A stretch of DNA of 64,000 nucleotides. Source: Lysobacterales bacterium. Its GTDB lineage: Bacteria > Pseudomonadota > Gammaproteobacteria > Xanthomonadales > Xanthomonadaceae. The stretch is taken from contig JADKCY010000002.1 of the NCBI GenBank assembly GCA_016718605.1, positions 62,001 to 126,000 of the forward strand, written 5' to 3'. A model generated the notes under the pieces. The model was not told the DNA's origin. It was given only the letters and a program-made list of their open reading frames with translations, and did no database searches. The translations under genes were made by a program, and so were the position numbers. Positions 33,978-44,702 of this stretch are shown piece after piece. How positions within the stretch are numbered: the first letter of the stretch is position 1; each line of letters begins with the position of its first letter.

Positions 33978-35552
33978 ATGCGCGTAGAGCGTCTGCGAGA
34001 GCGCCTGCACAGGTACGTGCAGGCGCACGCGTGGGATGCCGCCGAGCTGACGCTGACGCGCTGGTTCTCCGAACACCCGGATGACTTCGAACCCGCGCTG
34101 CACGCCTGCCAAATTCGTCTTCGCCAAGGGCAATACCGCGCCGCATTCGATGCCATGGCAACGGCCGTTCGCACGCGTCGCTGCGGCCCCGAACAGATCC
34201 TGGATGCCCTACTCGCGCTGCAAGAACTGGCCGCCGGTGCCTTGATGCCGCTGTTGCTGGATCGTTGCGCAGAACTTGCGAGCATTCCGACCGAGGATCT
34301 GGCACGTTCGGCCAGTGTGTTGCTGCGTTTCGGCTTGGCCGACCAAGCCTCGGCGCTGCTGCAACTCGCGGCGCAACGCGCGCCGGATTCACCCGCGGCG
34401 CTACTCAATCAGGGATTTTTGCACTTCTATCGCGGCGAGACCGCGCGCACCGAAGCGCTGCTGGAGCGCCTGATCCAGGGTCCGCAGGACGTGGCGACGG
34501 CGCACTGGCTGCTCTCGCGCCAGCGACGCCAGTCGCGCGACGCCAATCACATCGCCCGACTGCGTCAGCGCCTGTCACTGCCCGGCCTGCATCCGGAGGA
34601 TCGCGCCAACCTCGGTTTCGCACTCTTCAAGGAATTGGACGACCTGGGTGAAACGGCCCTCGCCTGGCCCGAATTGCGGGCGGCCAATGCACTGCTCGCC
34701 GCACAGCACCCCTACGACCCGGTCGCGCTGTCGCAATCGTTCAAGCGCATCACGCATGCCTTCGCCAACGAACGCGCGATGGACACACAGGCGAGGGATG
34801 GCCCGACGCCGATTTTCATCGTTGGCATGCATCGCTCGGGTACCAGCCTGCTGGAGTATCTGCTGTCCGCCTTGCCTAGCGTGCTGGCTTGCGGTGAAAC
34901 CCAGCGGTTGCAGGCAGCCTGGGCCTACGCCTCAGACCGCCCGTTTGCCAACAATTTGAATGCGGATACAACGCTCGCCACGGATAGCATCGACGCGGCA
35001 TCGGGCGCAGCGCATTTCTTCCAATTGACGGCGGGCCTGCGTGCCGAAACGCACTACGTTACCGAAAAATGGCCGCTCAACTTCCAGTACATCGGTGTGA
35101 TCCGGCAGCTCTTTCCGCAGGCCAAGGTGATTCACCTGTGCCGCGAGCCGATCGACCTGTGCTTTGCGAATTTTCGCGAACGCCTCGCCGACAACGCGAC
35201 CCATCTCAACTCCTTCGAGGCGCTGGCGCACTATCACCACGCGTATCGCGACCTGATGGCGTTCTGGCAGTGCCGCTATCCGAGATTTGTCCTCGATGTG
35301 CACTATGAACAGCTCGTGCAAGCGCCCGAAGTCGAGATGCAACGCGTCGCCGACTTCTGCGGCTTGTCGGCAGTCGCGTGGGACCACTCGGTAGGTCAAA
35401 GTCAGCAGGTCGTGGCCACCCCCAGCGCGGCGCAGGTGCGCGAGCGCGTGCATACGGGCAGCATCGGGCGTTGGCGACCTTACCGCGCACAACTCGCGCC
35501 ATTGGCCCAACTGCTGGGCGTGTCTGCTGCACCGACTGCCAAAGACGGTTAG
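33978..35552 (+). CDS. TPR-containing sulfotransferase
   Basis: A 524-residue protein. Residues 1 to about 265 are helical repeats of the tetratricopeptide type (ALHACQIRLRQGQYRAAF, ALLNQGFLHFYRGETARTE). The C-terminal half is a PAPS-dependent sulfotransferase: the 5'-phosphosulfate loop is PIFIVGMHRSGTSLLEYLL (about 278-296) and the 3'-phosphate site is in VIHLCREPIDLCFANFRERL. TPR-sulfotransferase fusions are common in bacteria and are thought to act on peptide or glycan substrates recognised by the repeats; the substrate here is unknown. It follows the choice-of-anchor gene by 31 bases. Confidence 0.85.
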   Translation: MRVERLRERLHRYVQAHAWDAAELTLTRWFSEHPDDFEPALHACQIRLRQGQYRAAFDAMATAVRTRRCGPEQILDALLALQELAAGALMPLLLDRCAELASIPTEDLARSASVLLRFGLADQASALLQLAAQRAPDSPAALLNQGFLHFYRGETARTEALLERLIQGPQDVATAHWLLSRQRRQSRDANHIARLRQRLSLPGLHPEDRANLGFALFKELDDLGETALAWPELRAANALLAAQHPYDPVALSQSFKRITHAFANERAMDTQARDGPTPIFIVGMHRSGTSLLEYLLSALPSVLACGETQRLQAAWAYASDRPFANNLNADTTLATDSIDAASGAAHFFQLTAGLRAETHYVTEKWPLNFQYIGVIRQLFPQAKVIHLCREPIDLCFANFRERLADNATHLNSFEALAHYHHAYRDLMAFWQCRYPRFVLDVHYEQLVQAPEVEMQRVADFCGLSAVAWDHSVGQSQQVVATPSAAQVRERVHTGSIGRWRPYRAQLAPLAQLLGVSAAPTAKDG

Positions 35553-35614
35553 CGCTTTCGAACGACGGGTCACGCGTTGAGGGACGTTCTGCGTCCGTAG
35601 TCGCCCAAAGCGGG

Positions 35615-35634
35615 ATGCCCGCCTTCGCGGGCAT
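35615..35634. repeat. Short palindromic repeat between sulfotransferase and ureD
   Basis: ATGCCCGC-CTTC-GCGGGCAT, a perfect 8-bp stem with a four-base loop, in a 211-bp gap. The surrounding GGGATGCCCGCCTTCGCGGG is the style of short palindromic repeats scattered in related genomes, and it closely resembles the stem of the terminator at 10792-10817. There is no T-run, so termination is less likely here. Confidence 0.5.
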
Positions 35635-35763
35635 GACCAGACATTTGCGCAGGAACGGCGCCCGATGCAGCAGTGCTGATGCATCGCTGACGACCACAGT
35701 CGCAAACCGCGTAAGCCAGGCCCTGCACTGGACGCCACGCGGACGGCGCCGCAGCATCCGGTC

Positions 35764-36675
35764 ATGAGTGAGGTCTGCGCCGCTGCCATTCCCGAGTTCG
35801 CCGCTGCGCCGTCCTGGCAGGCGCGATTGGCATTATGTCTGTCGCGGGCGGGTGGGCGCAGTGCGCTGGCTTCGGCGCAGCATCGCGGTCCCTTGCGGGT
35901 GCAACGCGCTTTGTATCCCGAGGGCGAAGCGGTCTGTCATCTGGTGATCCTGCATCCGCCCGGTGGCATTGCCGGTGGTGATCAGTTGCAGATTCAGGTG
36001 ACGCTCGATGCGCGGGCCGAGGCCTTGCTGACCACACCGGGCAGCGGCAAGTGGTATCGCAGCGCGGGACGCTGGGCGCGGCAGGACGTCAACCTGTCGG
36101 TGGCGGATGGGGCCGTGCTGGAATGGCTGCCGCAGGAAGCGGTCTTGTTCGAGGCTGCGCACGCCGCGCAGACACTGCAACTCGACCTGCACGGCACGGC
36201 CGCCTGTCTGGGCTGGGACATCGTGCAACTGGGACGCGTGGCGGCGGGTGAGGACTGGTGCAGCGGACAGTTCCGTCAGACCCTGTCGATCACCCGTGAC
36301 GGACGATGGCTGTGGCGCGAGCACACCGATCTGCGTGCCGATGACCCGCTGCGCGCCTCGCCGCTCGGGCTCGATGCTTGTCCGGTGTTTGCGACCCTGT
36401 GGGCCAGCAGTCCGCGCCTGTCGCAGCAGGCGGAGCTCGCGATGGACTCGCTACGCGCGACGCTCGGTCCGCACGGCTTGCATGCCGACGCCGTTTCATC
36501 GCAGTCTTTGCGCGTTGCAGCAAGCTATCTGCCCGCCCCCGCCGATCTCTTGCTGCTGCGCGTTCTCGGTCACGATGTCGAAGCCGTGCGCGTGCAACTC
36601 GAAATCGCCTGGCGTGTGCTGCGTCCCTGGCTGAATGGCCGCGCAGCCCAAGCGCCACGCATCTGGTCCACCTGA
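35764..36675 (+). CDS. ureD: Urease accessory protein UreD
   Basis: A 303-residue UreD (UreH), the platform that binds apo-urease and, with UreF and UreG, delivers nickel. Signatures: PLRVQRALYPEGEAVCHLVI, LHPPGGIAGGDQLQIQV, LLTTPGSGKWYRSAGRWA, and LEWLPQEAVLFEAAHA. It is the first gene of the operon ureDABCEFG (35764-40967), with ureA starting 24 bases after its stop. No urea or nickel transporter gene accompanies the cluster. Confidence 0.94.
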   Translation: MSEVCAAAIPEFAAAPSWQARLALCLSRAGGRSALASAQHRGPLRVQRALYPEGEAVCHLVILHPPGGIAGGDQLQIQVTLDARAEALLTTPGSGKWYRSAGRWARQDVNLSVADGAVLEWLPQEAVLFEAAHAAQTLQLDLHGTAACLGWDIVQLGRVAAGEDWCSGQFRQTLSITRDGRWLWREHTDLRADDPLRASPLGLDACPVFATLWASSPRLSQQAELAMDSLRATLGPHGLHADAVSSQSLRVAASYLPAPADLLLLRVLGHDVEAVRVQLEIAWRVLRPWLNGRAAQAPRIWST

Positions 36676-36699
36676 GGACCATCAATAAGGGGGATTGCG

Positions 36700-37035
36700 G
36701 TGGATCTGAGCCCACGCGAGAAAGACAAACTGCTGATCTTCACCGCGGCCCTGCTGGCCGAACGGCGTCGCGCGCGCGGCGTGAAGCTCAACTATCCCGA
36801 GGCGGTCGCGCTGATCAGCGCGGCGATCATGGAAGGCGCGCGCGATGGTCGCAGCGTGGCCGAATTGATGCACGAAGGCACCACCATCCTGTGCGCCGAT
36901 GACGTGATGGACGGCGTGGCCGCCTTGATCCCCGACATCCAGATCGAGGCCACCTTTCCGGACGGCACCAAGCTGGTGACCGTGCATACGCCCATCGGTC
37001 CTTCCCGCTTGCCGCCCACGGAGACCGCCACATGA
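36700..37035 (+). CDS. ureA: Urease subunit gamma
   Basis: The 111-residue small structural subunit. It begins MDLSPREKDKLLIFTAALLA from a GTG codon with an AAGGGGGATTG leader, and contains GVKLNYPEAVALISAAIMEG and the VTVHTPI segment. It is separate from UreB, not fused as in Helicobacter. Its stop overlaps the ureB start in ATGA, so gamma and beta are translationally coupled. Confidence 0.96.
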   Translation: MDLSPREKDKLLIFTAALLAERRRARGVKLNYPEAVALISAAIMEGARDGRSVAELMHEGTTILCADDVMDGVAALIPDIQIEATFPDGTKLVTVHTPIGPSRLPPTETAT

Positions 37036-37336
37036 TTCCCGGTGAAATCCTCCCCGCCGACGGCGAGATCGAACTCAATGCCGGTCGCATCACCACCACC
37101 GTGCGCGTCGCCAATACCGGCGACCGCCCGGTACAGGTCGGCTCGCATTACCACTTCTACGAGGTCAACCAGGCGCTGCATTTCGAGCGCGCCGCGGCGC
37201 GTGGTTTCCGTCTGAACATCGCCGCTGGCACGGCGGTGCGCTTCGAGCCCGGTCAAACCCGCACGGTCGAACTGGTCGCGCTGGATGGCGCACGGCATGT
37301 CTACGGCTTTGCCGCCGACATCATGGGAGCGCTGTG

Positions 37337-37337
<1 letters not shown>
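37032..37337 (+). CDS. ureB: Urease subunit beta
   Basis: The 101-residue beta subunit, starting MIPGEILPADGEIELNAGR and containing the conserved NTGDRPVQVGSHYHFYEVN and FEPGQTRTVELVAL. It overlaps ureA by 4 bases, and its stop overlaps the ureC start (TGATG), so the three structural subunits are made in a coupled series. Confidence 0.96.
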
Positions 37338-39043
<1,706 letters not shown>

Positions 39044-39057
39044 GCACCCAGCCCGCC

Positions 39058-39630
39058 ATGCTGATTCACCTGCATGCACTGCACGACGCGCCGCCCACAG
39101 GCGTCGACGCCCTGCCCTTGCCGCTGGATGTCGAAGCGCGCACGCGCAGTCGGCAACGCCTGCGTCTGGCCGATGGCCGCGAGTTGGCCATCGCCCTGCC
39201 TGCGGGAACCGCACTGACGCCCGGACAATGCCTGTGCAGCGAGGACGGCCTGTGCTTTCGCATCGAGGCCGCGCCACAGCCCGTGCTGGAAGTGCGCGCA
39301 CCCGATGCACTGACCTTGCTGCGCGCCGCGTATCACTTGGGCAATCGCCACATTCCTCTGGAAGTGCGCGTGGAATGGCTGCGTCTGGAACCCGATCCGG
39401 TGCTGGCCGACATGCTGCAGCGTCTGGGCTGTCAGGTTGATGCCGTCGAGCGTCCGTTTCAGCCAGAAGCGGGTGCCTATGGTGGCGGCCATCGGCACGG
39501 GCACGATGACACTTTCGCCGACGACATGGCACTGGCGCAGGCGGTGTTTCAGCGCCATGCACCCGCCGATGAGCGCGATCCGCACGCCAGTCTTGCGGCC
39601 TTGCCGTTTCGCCACGGCCGACCGACGTGA
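39058..39630 (+). CDS. ureE: Urease accessory protein UreE (nickel metallochaperone)
   Basis: A 190-residue UreE with an N-terminal peptide-binding domain (RSRQRLRLADGRELAIALP) and a nickel-binding domain with AAYHLGNRHIPLEV. After that comes a short histidine-rich segment, GGGHRHGHDD (about residues 149-158), that would hold additional Ni2+. It sits 14 bases after ureC; its stop overlaps the GTG start of ureF. It hands nickel to UreG. Confidence 0.93.
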   Translation: MLIHLHALHDAPPTGVDALPLPLDVEARTRSRQRLRLADGRELAIALPAGTALTPGQCLCSEDGLCFRIEAAPQPVLEVRAPDALTLLRAAYHLGNRHIPLEVRVEWLRLEPDPVLADMLQRLGCQVDAVERPFQPEAGAYGGGHRHGHDDTFADDMALAQAVFQRHAPADERDPHASLAALPFRHGRPT

Positions 39631-40319
39631 ACGCGCACGCCACCGCGCACTGGCCCGCACTGCTGCAATTGGCCTCCTCGGCCTTGCCGGTCGGTGGCTT
39701 CGGCTACTCGCAAGGCTTGGAGTCAGCCGTGGAACTGCAACAGGTGCGCGATGAAGCCAGCGCCGCCGTGTGGATCGGTGATCTGCTGCAATTCGGCTTT
39801 GCCCGTGCCGACGCCCGCTGGTGGCAGCGCGCTGCGAAGGCCCTGCAGGCGAATGAGATCGACCAGCTCGCGCAGATCAACGCACACTGCTGGGCCAGCC
39901 GCGAAACCCGCGAACTGCGCCTGGAAAGCGAACAGACCGGCCGCTCGCTGCTGAAATGGCTGCGCGCCCTGGACAAGGGCACGCTCGACGCCGCAACGCT
40001 CGATCAACTCGACGCCATGCGCCCACTGACCTGGCCCTGCGCCCACGCGGCTGCCTGCACGGCGCTGTCACTGCCTGCCGAACTCGGCCTGCACGCCCTT
40101 GGCTGGAGCCTGCTGGAAAACCAGGTGCTGGCCGCCGTGAAACTGGTGCCGCTGGGACAAGATGCCGGACAACGCATCCTGCACCAGCTCGCTCAGCGCT
40201 TGCCCGAATTGGTCGCCGAGGTGCTCGCCAGCGACACCGAACCCAACACCTTCCTGCCCCTGCTGGCGCTGCACTCGTCGGCCCACGAAAGCCAGTTCAG
40301 CCGACTGTTCCGTTCCTGA
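39627..40319 (+). CDS. ureF: Urease accessory protein UreF
   Basis: A 230-residue all-helical UreF, which binds UreD and gates UreG GTPase activity during nickel insertion. LQLASSALPVGGFGYSQGLE is the family N-terminus; SRETRELRLESEQTGRSLL and LLENQVLAAVKLVPLGQ follow. Translation begins at GTG 39627 overlapping the ureE stop (GTGA). UreG starts 21 bases downstream. Confidence 0.93.
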   Translation: MNAHATAHWPALLQLASSALPVGGFGYSQGLESAVELQQVRDEASAAVWIGDLLQFGFARADARWWQRAAKALQANEIDQLAQINAHCWASRETRELRLESEQTGRSLLKWLRALDKGTLDAATLDQLDAMRPLTWPCAHAAACTALSLPAELGLHALGWSLLENQVLAAVKLVPLGQDAGQRILHQLAQRLPELVAEVLASDTEPNTFLPLLALHSSAHESQFSRLFRS

Positions 40320-40340
40320 GCGGACACCACGGAGATCGCC

Positions 40341-40967
<627 letters not shown>

Positions 40968-41024
40968 GGTCCCCGCTCAAGTAGGCAGCCGAATGCCAGA
41001 AAGTGCGCAAGCGATCAACCGCGA

Positions 41025-41294
41025 TCACGCCTTGGGCTTGATGCCTGCGGGCTTGCGCGGTGGGTGTTGCAGGGCATGGCTGAGTCGGTCCACCCAACCG
41101 GACCAGTCGGCGTCCTGGTGCAGTGCTTCGCTGAGGAACTGGGCTTGTGCGGCGCTCCAGTAGGGAGCCTCCGGCAGTCGCATGCCGTGGGCCATGCCCC
41201 GGTTTTCTGCCAGGAAGTTGGCGATGCTCTCGGGGTCATTGGGCAGGCCGAGTTGCGAGAACAGATCGCTGAAGCGGTGAATGGCGTTGTTCAT
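41025..41294 (-). CDS. DUF2789 domain-containing protein
   Basis: An 89-residue small cytoplasmic protein (MNNAIHRFSDLFSQLGLPND at the start, then FSQLGLPNDPESIANFLAEN and an amphipathic helix around AQAQFLSEALHQDADWSG), matching the small DUF2789 family of unknown function. An ATG at 41306 is also in frame, but the AAAGGA sequence is too close to it and better placed for the ATG at 41294. It converges on ureG and is divergent from fumC. Confidence 0.8.
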   Translation of the reverse strand: MNNAIHRFSDLFSQLGLPNDPESIANFLAENRGMAHGMRLPEAPYWSAAQAQFLSEALHQDADWSGWVDRLSHALQHPPRKPAGIKPKA

Positions 41295-41423
41295 GTGCTG
41301 ATCCATCCTTTGTTGAATCTACGGCTAGGCCGAAGGCGGATATGGGCAGGGTACGCCGATGGTCAGCGCGTCACCGTGCGAATCCGAACAGACGCGGCAG
41401 GATGTCGGCGTTAGCATGTGCCC

Positions 41424-42887
41424 ATGACGAGCACGCCTCCCGAACCCGTGGATGATCCGCGCGAGGACAGCTCGCACGCGTCGCAGGCGCATGACAGCAC
41501 TGGGCGGATTGGGCCGCCAGCGGGCGTACTGTGGGGTACGCAAACCGCGCTCAGCCTGCAGTTCTTTGCCATTGGCGAGCAGCGCATGCCCATCGACATC
41601 ATTCACGCACTGGGCTGGATCAAATGGGCAGCCGCTTGTGTCCACGAGGAACTGCGCTTGCAGCCACCCGCGCTGGCCGCTGCCATCGCGGCGGCCGCCG
41701 AGCAGGTCGCCACGGGTGCATGGGATGCCGAGTTTCCGCTGTCGGTCTGGCAAACCGGCTCGGGCACCCAGAGCCACATGAATGTGAATGAGGTGATTGC
41801 TGCGTTAGCGACGCAGTCGCTGGCGCCGGGTGCGCAGGCGGGCGTCACGGTGCATCCCAACGACGATGTGAATCTGGGGCAATCGTCCAACGATGTGTTC
41901 CCCACGGCCATGCATCTGGCGGTGACTTTGAATGCCCGCGCCGCGCTGCTGCCCGCGCTCGACGAGTTGCTGGCGACGCTGACGGCCAAGACCGAGGCGT
42001 TTGCGGCAGTCATCAAAACGGGACGGACGCATTTGCAGGATGCCACGCCCGTCACCCTGGGCCAGGAGTTTGGTGGCTATACGGCGCAACTGCTGCTTTG
42101 CCGACAAAGCCTGCTGACGGCCTTGGATGGCGTGCATGCGCTGGCCATCGGTGGCACGGCGGTGGGCACGGGCCTCAACACCCATCCCGAGTTTGCTCAA
42201 CGGGTGGTCGCCAAACTGGCGTTACGACTGGGCTTGCCCTTGCGACAGGCCGACAACCTGTTTGCCGCCATGGCAGGACATGAGGCGCTGGTGGCGTTTC
42301 ATGGAGCGCTGAGAATGCTGGCCATCGCCTTGAACAAAATCGCCAACGACATCCGACTGATGGGTAGCGGACCGCGCGCGGGTTTGGGTGAGTTGACGCT
42401 TCCACCCAACGAGCCCGGCAGCTCCATCATGCCCGGCAAAATCAACCCCACGCAGGTGGAAGCCCTGACCATGGTCTGCGCCCAGGTGATGGGGCACGAC
42501 GTGGCGGTAGGCATTGCAGCCAGTCAGGGGCAATTCGAACTGAACGCCTACAAGCCGCTGATCGCCCTGAACACGCTGGACAGCCAGCGCCTGCTGGCCG
42601 ACGCCATGCGCAGCTTTGCGCGGCATTGCGTGTCTGGCGTGGAGGTCAACGCAGATCGGGTGGATGCGCTGTTGCAAAGCTCGCTGATGTTGGTCACCGC
42701 CCTGGTGCCTCACTTGGGCTACGACCGCGCCGCCCAGATCGCCAAGCATGCCCAAGCGAACCAACTCACCCTGCGCGAGGCAGCGCTAGCCTTGGGCGCC
42801 GTGACGGCGGCACAGTTCGATGCCTGGGTGCGACCCGAGCACATGCTGAGCCCCGCTGCGCCTGATCTGTCGCAACCGCCCGCCTGA
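41424..42887 (+). CDS. fumC: Class II fumarate hydratase
   Basis: A 487-residue oxygen-stable fumarase interconverting fumarate and malate in the citric-acid cycle. Signature GSSIMPGKINPTQVEAL is intact, with QTGSGTQSHMNVNEVIA, DDVNLGQSSNDVFPTAMH and KTGRTHLQDATPVTLGQEF before it. About 25 acidic, Ser-rich residues precede the usual start of the fold (VLWGTQTALSLQFF), slightly longer than typical. The ATG at 41424 is preferred over the GTG at 41418. It is a stand-alone gene. Confidence 0.93.
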   Translation: MTSTPPEPVDDPREDSSHASQAHDSTGRIGPPAGVLWGTQTALSLQFFAIGEQRMPIDIIHALGWIKWAAACVHEELRLQPPALAAAIAAAAEQVATGAWDAEFPLSVWQTGSGTQSHMNVNEVIAALATQSLAPGAQAGVTVHPNDDVNLGQSSNDVFPTAMHLAVTLNARAALLPALDELLATLTAKTEAFAAVIKTGRTHLQDATPVTLGQEFGGYTAQLLLCRQSLLTALDGVHALAIGGTAVGTGLNTHPEFAQRVVAKLALRLGLPLRQADNLFAAMAGHEALVAFHGALRMLAIALNKIANDIRLMGSGPRAGLGELTLPPNEPGSSIMPGKINPTQVEALTMVCAQVMGHDVAVGIAASQGQFELNAYKPLIALNTLDSQRLLADAMRSFARHCVSGVEVNADRVDALLQSSLMLVTALVPHLGYDRAAQIAKHAQANQLTLREAALALGAVTAAQFDAWVRPEHMLSPAAPDLSQPPA

Positions 42888-43027
42888 TTCCATCGCCCTG
42901 CCGACCGTCGGGGCCAGCGTCGACCCGCGTGCACCGCGACACGTGGTCGGCTTCTACAATGCACCTCGGATCACAAAACCCGCGCCGCGCCGACGTGTCT
43001 GGTGCGCGCCAAGGAGAACCCATCGCC

Positions 43028-43399
43028 ATGCTCGAAGCCGCCTCTCCATTGCGCGTCGCCATGACGCTGACCGAGCTATGGTCGCCGCGCGTGATCGCCG
43101 AGCTCGATGATTCCTACGTCAAGGTCGCCAAAGTCCAGGGTTCACTGGCTTGGCATAGTCACGACCACGAGGACGAGTTGTTCTTCATTCTCAAGGGTCA
43201 TCTGCGCATCGAAATGGACGCAGGCACCATCGAACTGGATGAAGGCGAGATGTTCGTGGTCCCCAAGGGTGTCAGGCACAACCCGATCGCCGAGCAGGAG
43301 TGTCTGCTGATGCTGGTCGAGCGCAAGGCCACCCGGCACACCGGCGATGTCATCACTGAGAAGACCCGCTCATTGACTGAGCAGCTTCGTCCGGTGTGA
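43028..43399 (+). CDS. Cupin domain protein
   Basis: A 123-residue single-cupin protein. The metal-binding pattern is clear: LAWHSHDHEDELFFILKGHL (His, His, Glu) and the second motif VVPKGVRHNPIAEQE with the distal His. Small stand-alone cupins may be isomerases, dioxygenases or sugar-binding regulators; nothing adjacent fixes the role. An AAGGAG site lies 13 bases before the ATG, rather far. A TACAAT hexamer at 42955-42960 is a possible -10. The frame is open to 42929 but that part is not cupin-like. Confidence 0.8.
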   Translation: MLEAASPLRVAMTLTELWSPRVIAELDDSYVKVAKVQGSLAWHSHDHEDELFFILKGHLRIEMDAGTIELDEGEMFVVPKGVRHNPIAEQECLLMLVERKATRHTGDVITEKTRSLTEQLRPV

Positions 43400-43588
43400 A
43401 GCACGTTTGTGATCGCGCATCGCCAAAAAAAGAGACGTGGCGCGACAGATTGTCCATCCAGCTACGAAGTCTCATACCGTGACCAGAAACGCATCTCAGC
43501 ATGCACATAGCGGGGTGATTTCGTCGATGTATCAGATGCGTCGTCTTGGGAACGTCGCAGTTTGTGCCATCAAACCTCGGAGGCGGCA

Positions 43589-43978
43589 ATGCATGTCAGC
43601 CCAGTACGAATAGGAGCGACCTTCGCGGCGTTGGTCGTGCCGCTTGCCATCTTTGTCGAAGTCACCAGTCGGCCAAGTGTCGAGCCAGTCTCGACTGAAT
43701 CCATTCTGCGGACCTATGAGCCTCCGTTGATCGTTCCTGCGCCGACCGCGCCGGAGGTACCAGATTTCGGTTCATGCCGGGAAGCGTCGCTGGATGAGGC
43801 CATGCGCGCCATCGAGCGCAACGATGTGGATCTCGTCGTCCAGCCACATGAGGGAATGGTTGGAATGTTGCTGCGTTCAGGTGCGACCCTGTGCTTCAGT
43901 CAACCTCATCTCGACTGGGTCATGCTGTACGCACGCCGCCAAGGGATCGATGAGCGCATTCAGTTCGTGATCGAGTAG
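43589..43978 (+). CDS. Hypothetical exported or membrane-anchored protein
   Basis: A 129-residue protein I do not recognise. It has an uncleaved-looking hydrophobic N-terminus (IGATFAALVVPLAIFVEV), a Pro/Glu-rich linker, then a small domain with two cysteines (FGSCREASLDEAMRAIERND and SGATLCFSQPHLDWVML). The two cysteines could form a disulfide in the periplasm. The ATG at 43589 follows a strong CGGAGGCGGCA site, so the start is well supported. It stands alone between a cupin gene and a MAPEG gene. Confidence 0.65.
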   Translation: MHVSPVRIGATFAALVVPLAIFVEVTSRPSVEPVSTESILRTYEPPLIVPAPTAPEVPDFGSCREASLDEAMRAIERNDVDLVVQPHEGMVGMLLRSGATLCFSQPHLDWVMLYARRQGIDERIQFVIE

Positions 43979-44051
43979 CCGGGCTTTCGGCCGGTCGTCG
44001 GTCCGATTCGACACCACAATACTCGGACAAGCAATTGAACCCAGGCCACCC

Positions 44052-44468
44052 ATGAAACCCACCGCCATTTTCCTACCCGCCCTTGCACTGATGCTGTGGA
44101 CCTTGCTGGTGTTGGTCCAGGTGCCGATCCGTCGGTTTACGGCGTACTTCCGCCGGCGGGTGCGGGCGCAGGACTTCGTCCTGGGTGAGTCGGCGGATGT
44201 GCCGCCGGATGTGGCCTTGCCCAACCGCATCTTCATGAATCTGGTCGAGGTGCCGGTGCTGTTTTACACGCTGGTCGGCATCGCCTTTGCCACCCATCAG
44301 GTCGATGCGATATCGGTCGGGATGGCTTGGCTGTATGTGGCATTGCGCCTGATCCACAGCCTGATCTACTTCACCTACAACCACGTCGTGCATCGCTTCG
44401 CGGTGTTCGCGATCAGCAATCTGGTGGTGCTGGCGATGATCGCGTATCTCGGGGCGGGGATGCTTTAG
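44052..44468 (+). CDS. MAPEG family membrane protein
   Basis: A 138-residue integral membrane protein with four hydrophobic segments of the MAPEG (microsomal glutathione transferase-like) family. IFMNLVEVPVLFYTLVGIAF and WLYVALRLIHSLIYFTYNHV are the conserved helix-2 and helix-3 regions with the N-x-x-E-x-P pattern. Bacterial members are of unknown activity; a glutathione-dependent detoxification role is only inferred. A single gene between unrelated neighbours. Confidence 0.85.
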   Translation: MKPTAIFLPALALMLWTLLVLVQVPIRRFTAYFRRRVRAQDFVLGESADVPPDVALPNRIFMNLVEVPVLFYTLVGIAFATHQVDAISVGMAWLYVALRLIHSLIYFTYNHVVHRFAVFAISNLVVLAMIAYLGAGML

Positions 44469-44702
44469 CACCAGGGTGCTGATGTGTCAGCAAGGCGAGG
44501 AACGCGAGAACTGGGCGCCTTTCCTCCATCCGGTGCAGAGACGCGCCACACAGGCGATGTCATCCCCGGGTAAACGCGCTGTTGCTGTGCCTGCCGAAGT
44601 GGCAGCGTGCGGTTTCGCCTGTGACAGGACCCAGGGGTTCTGTCGGCGCTAAAATCCGCTTGCCGTGCCAGATACCGCCAATCCGCGATCCACAGGTTAC
44701 CG

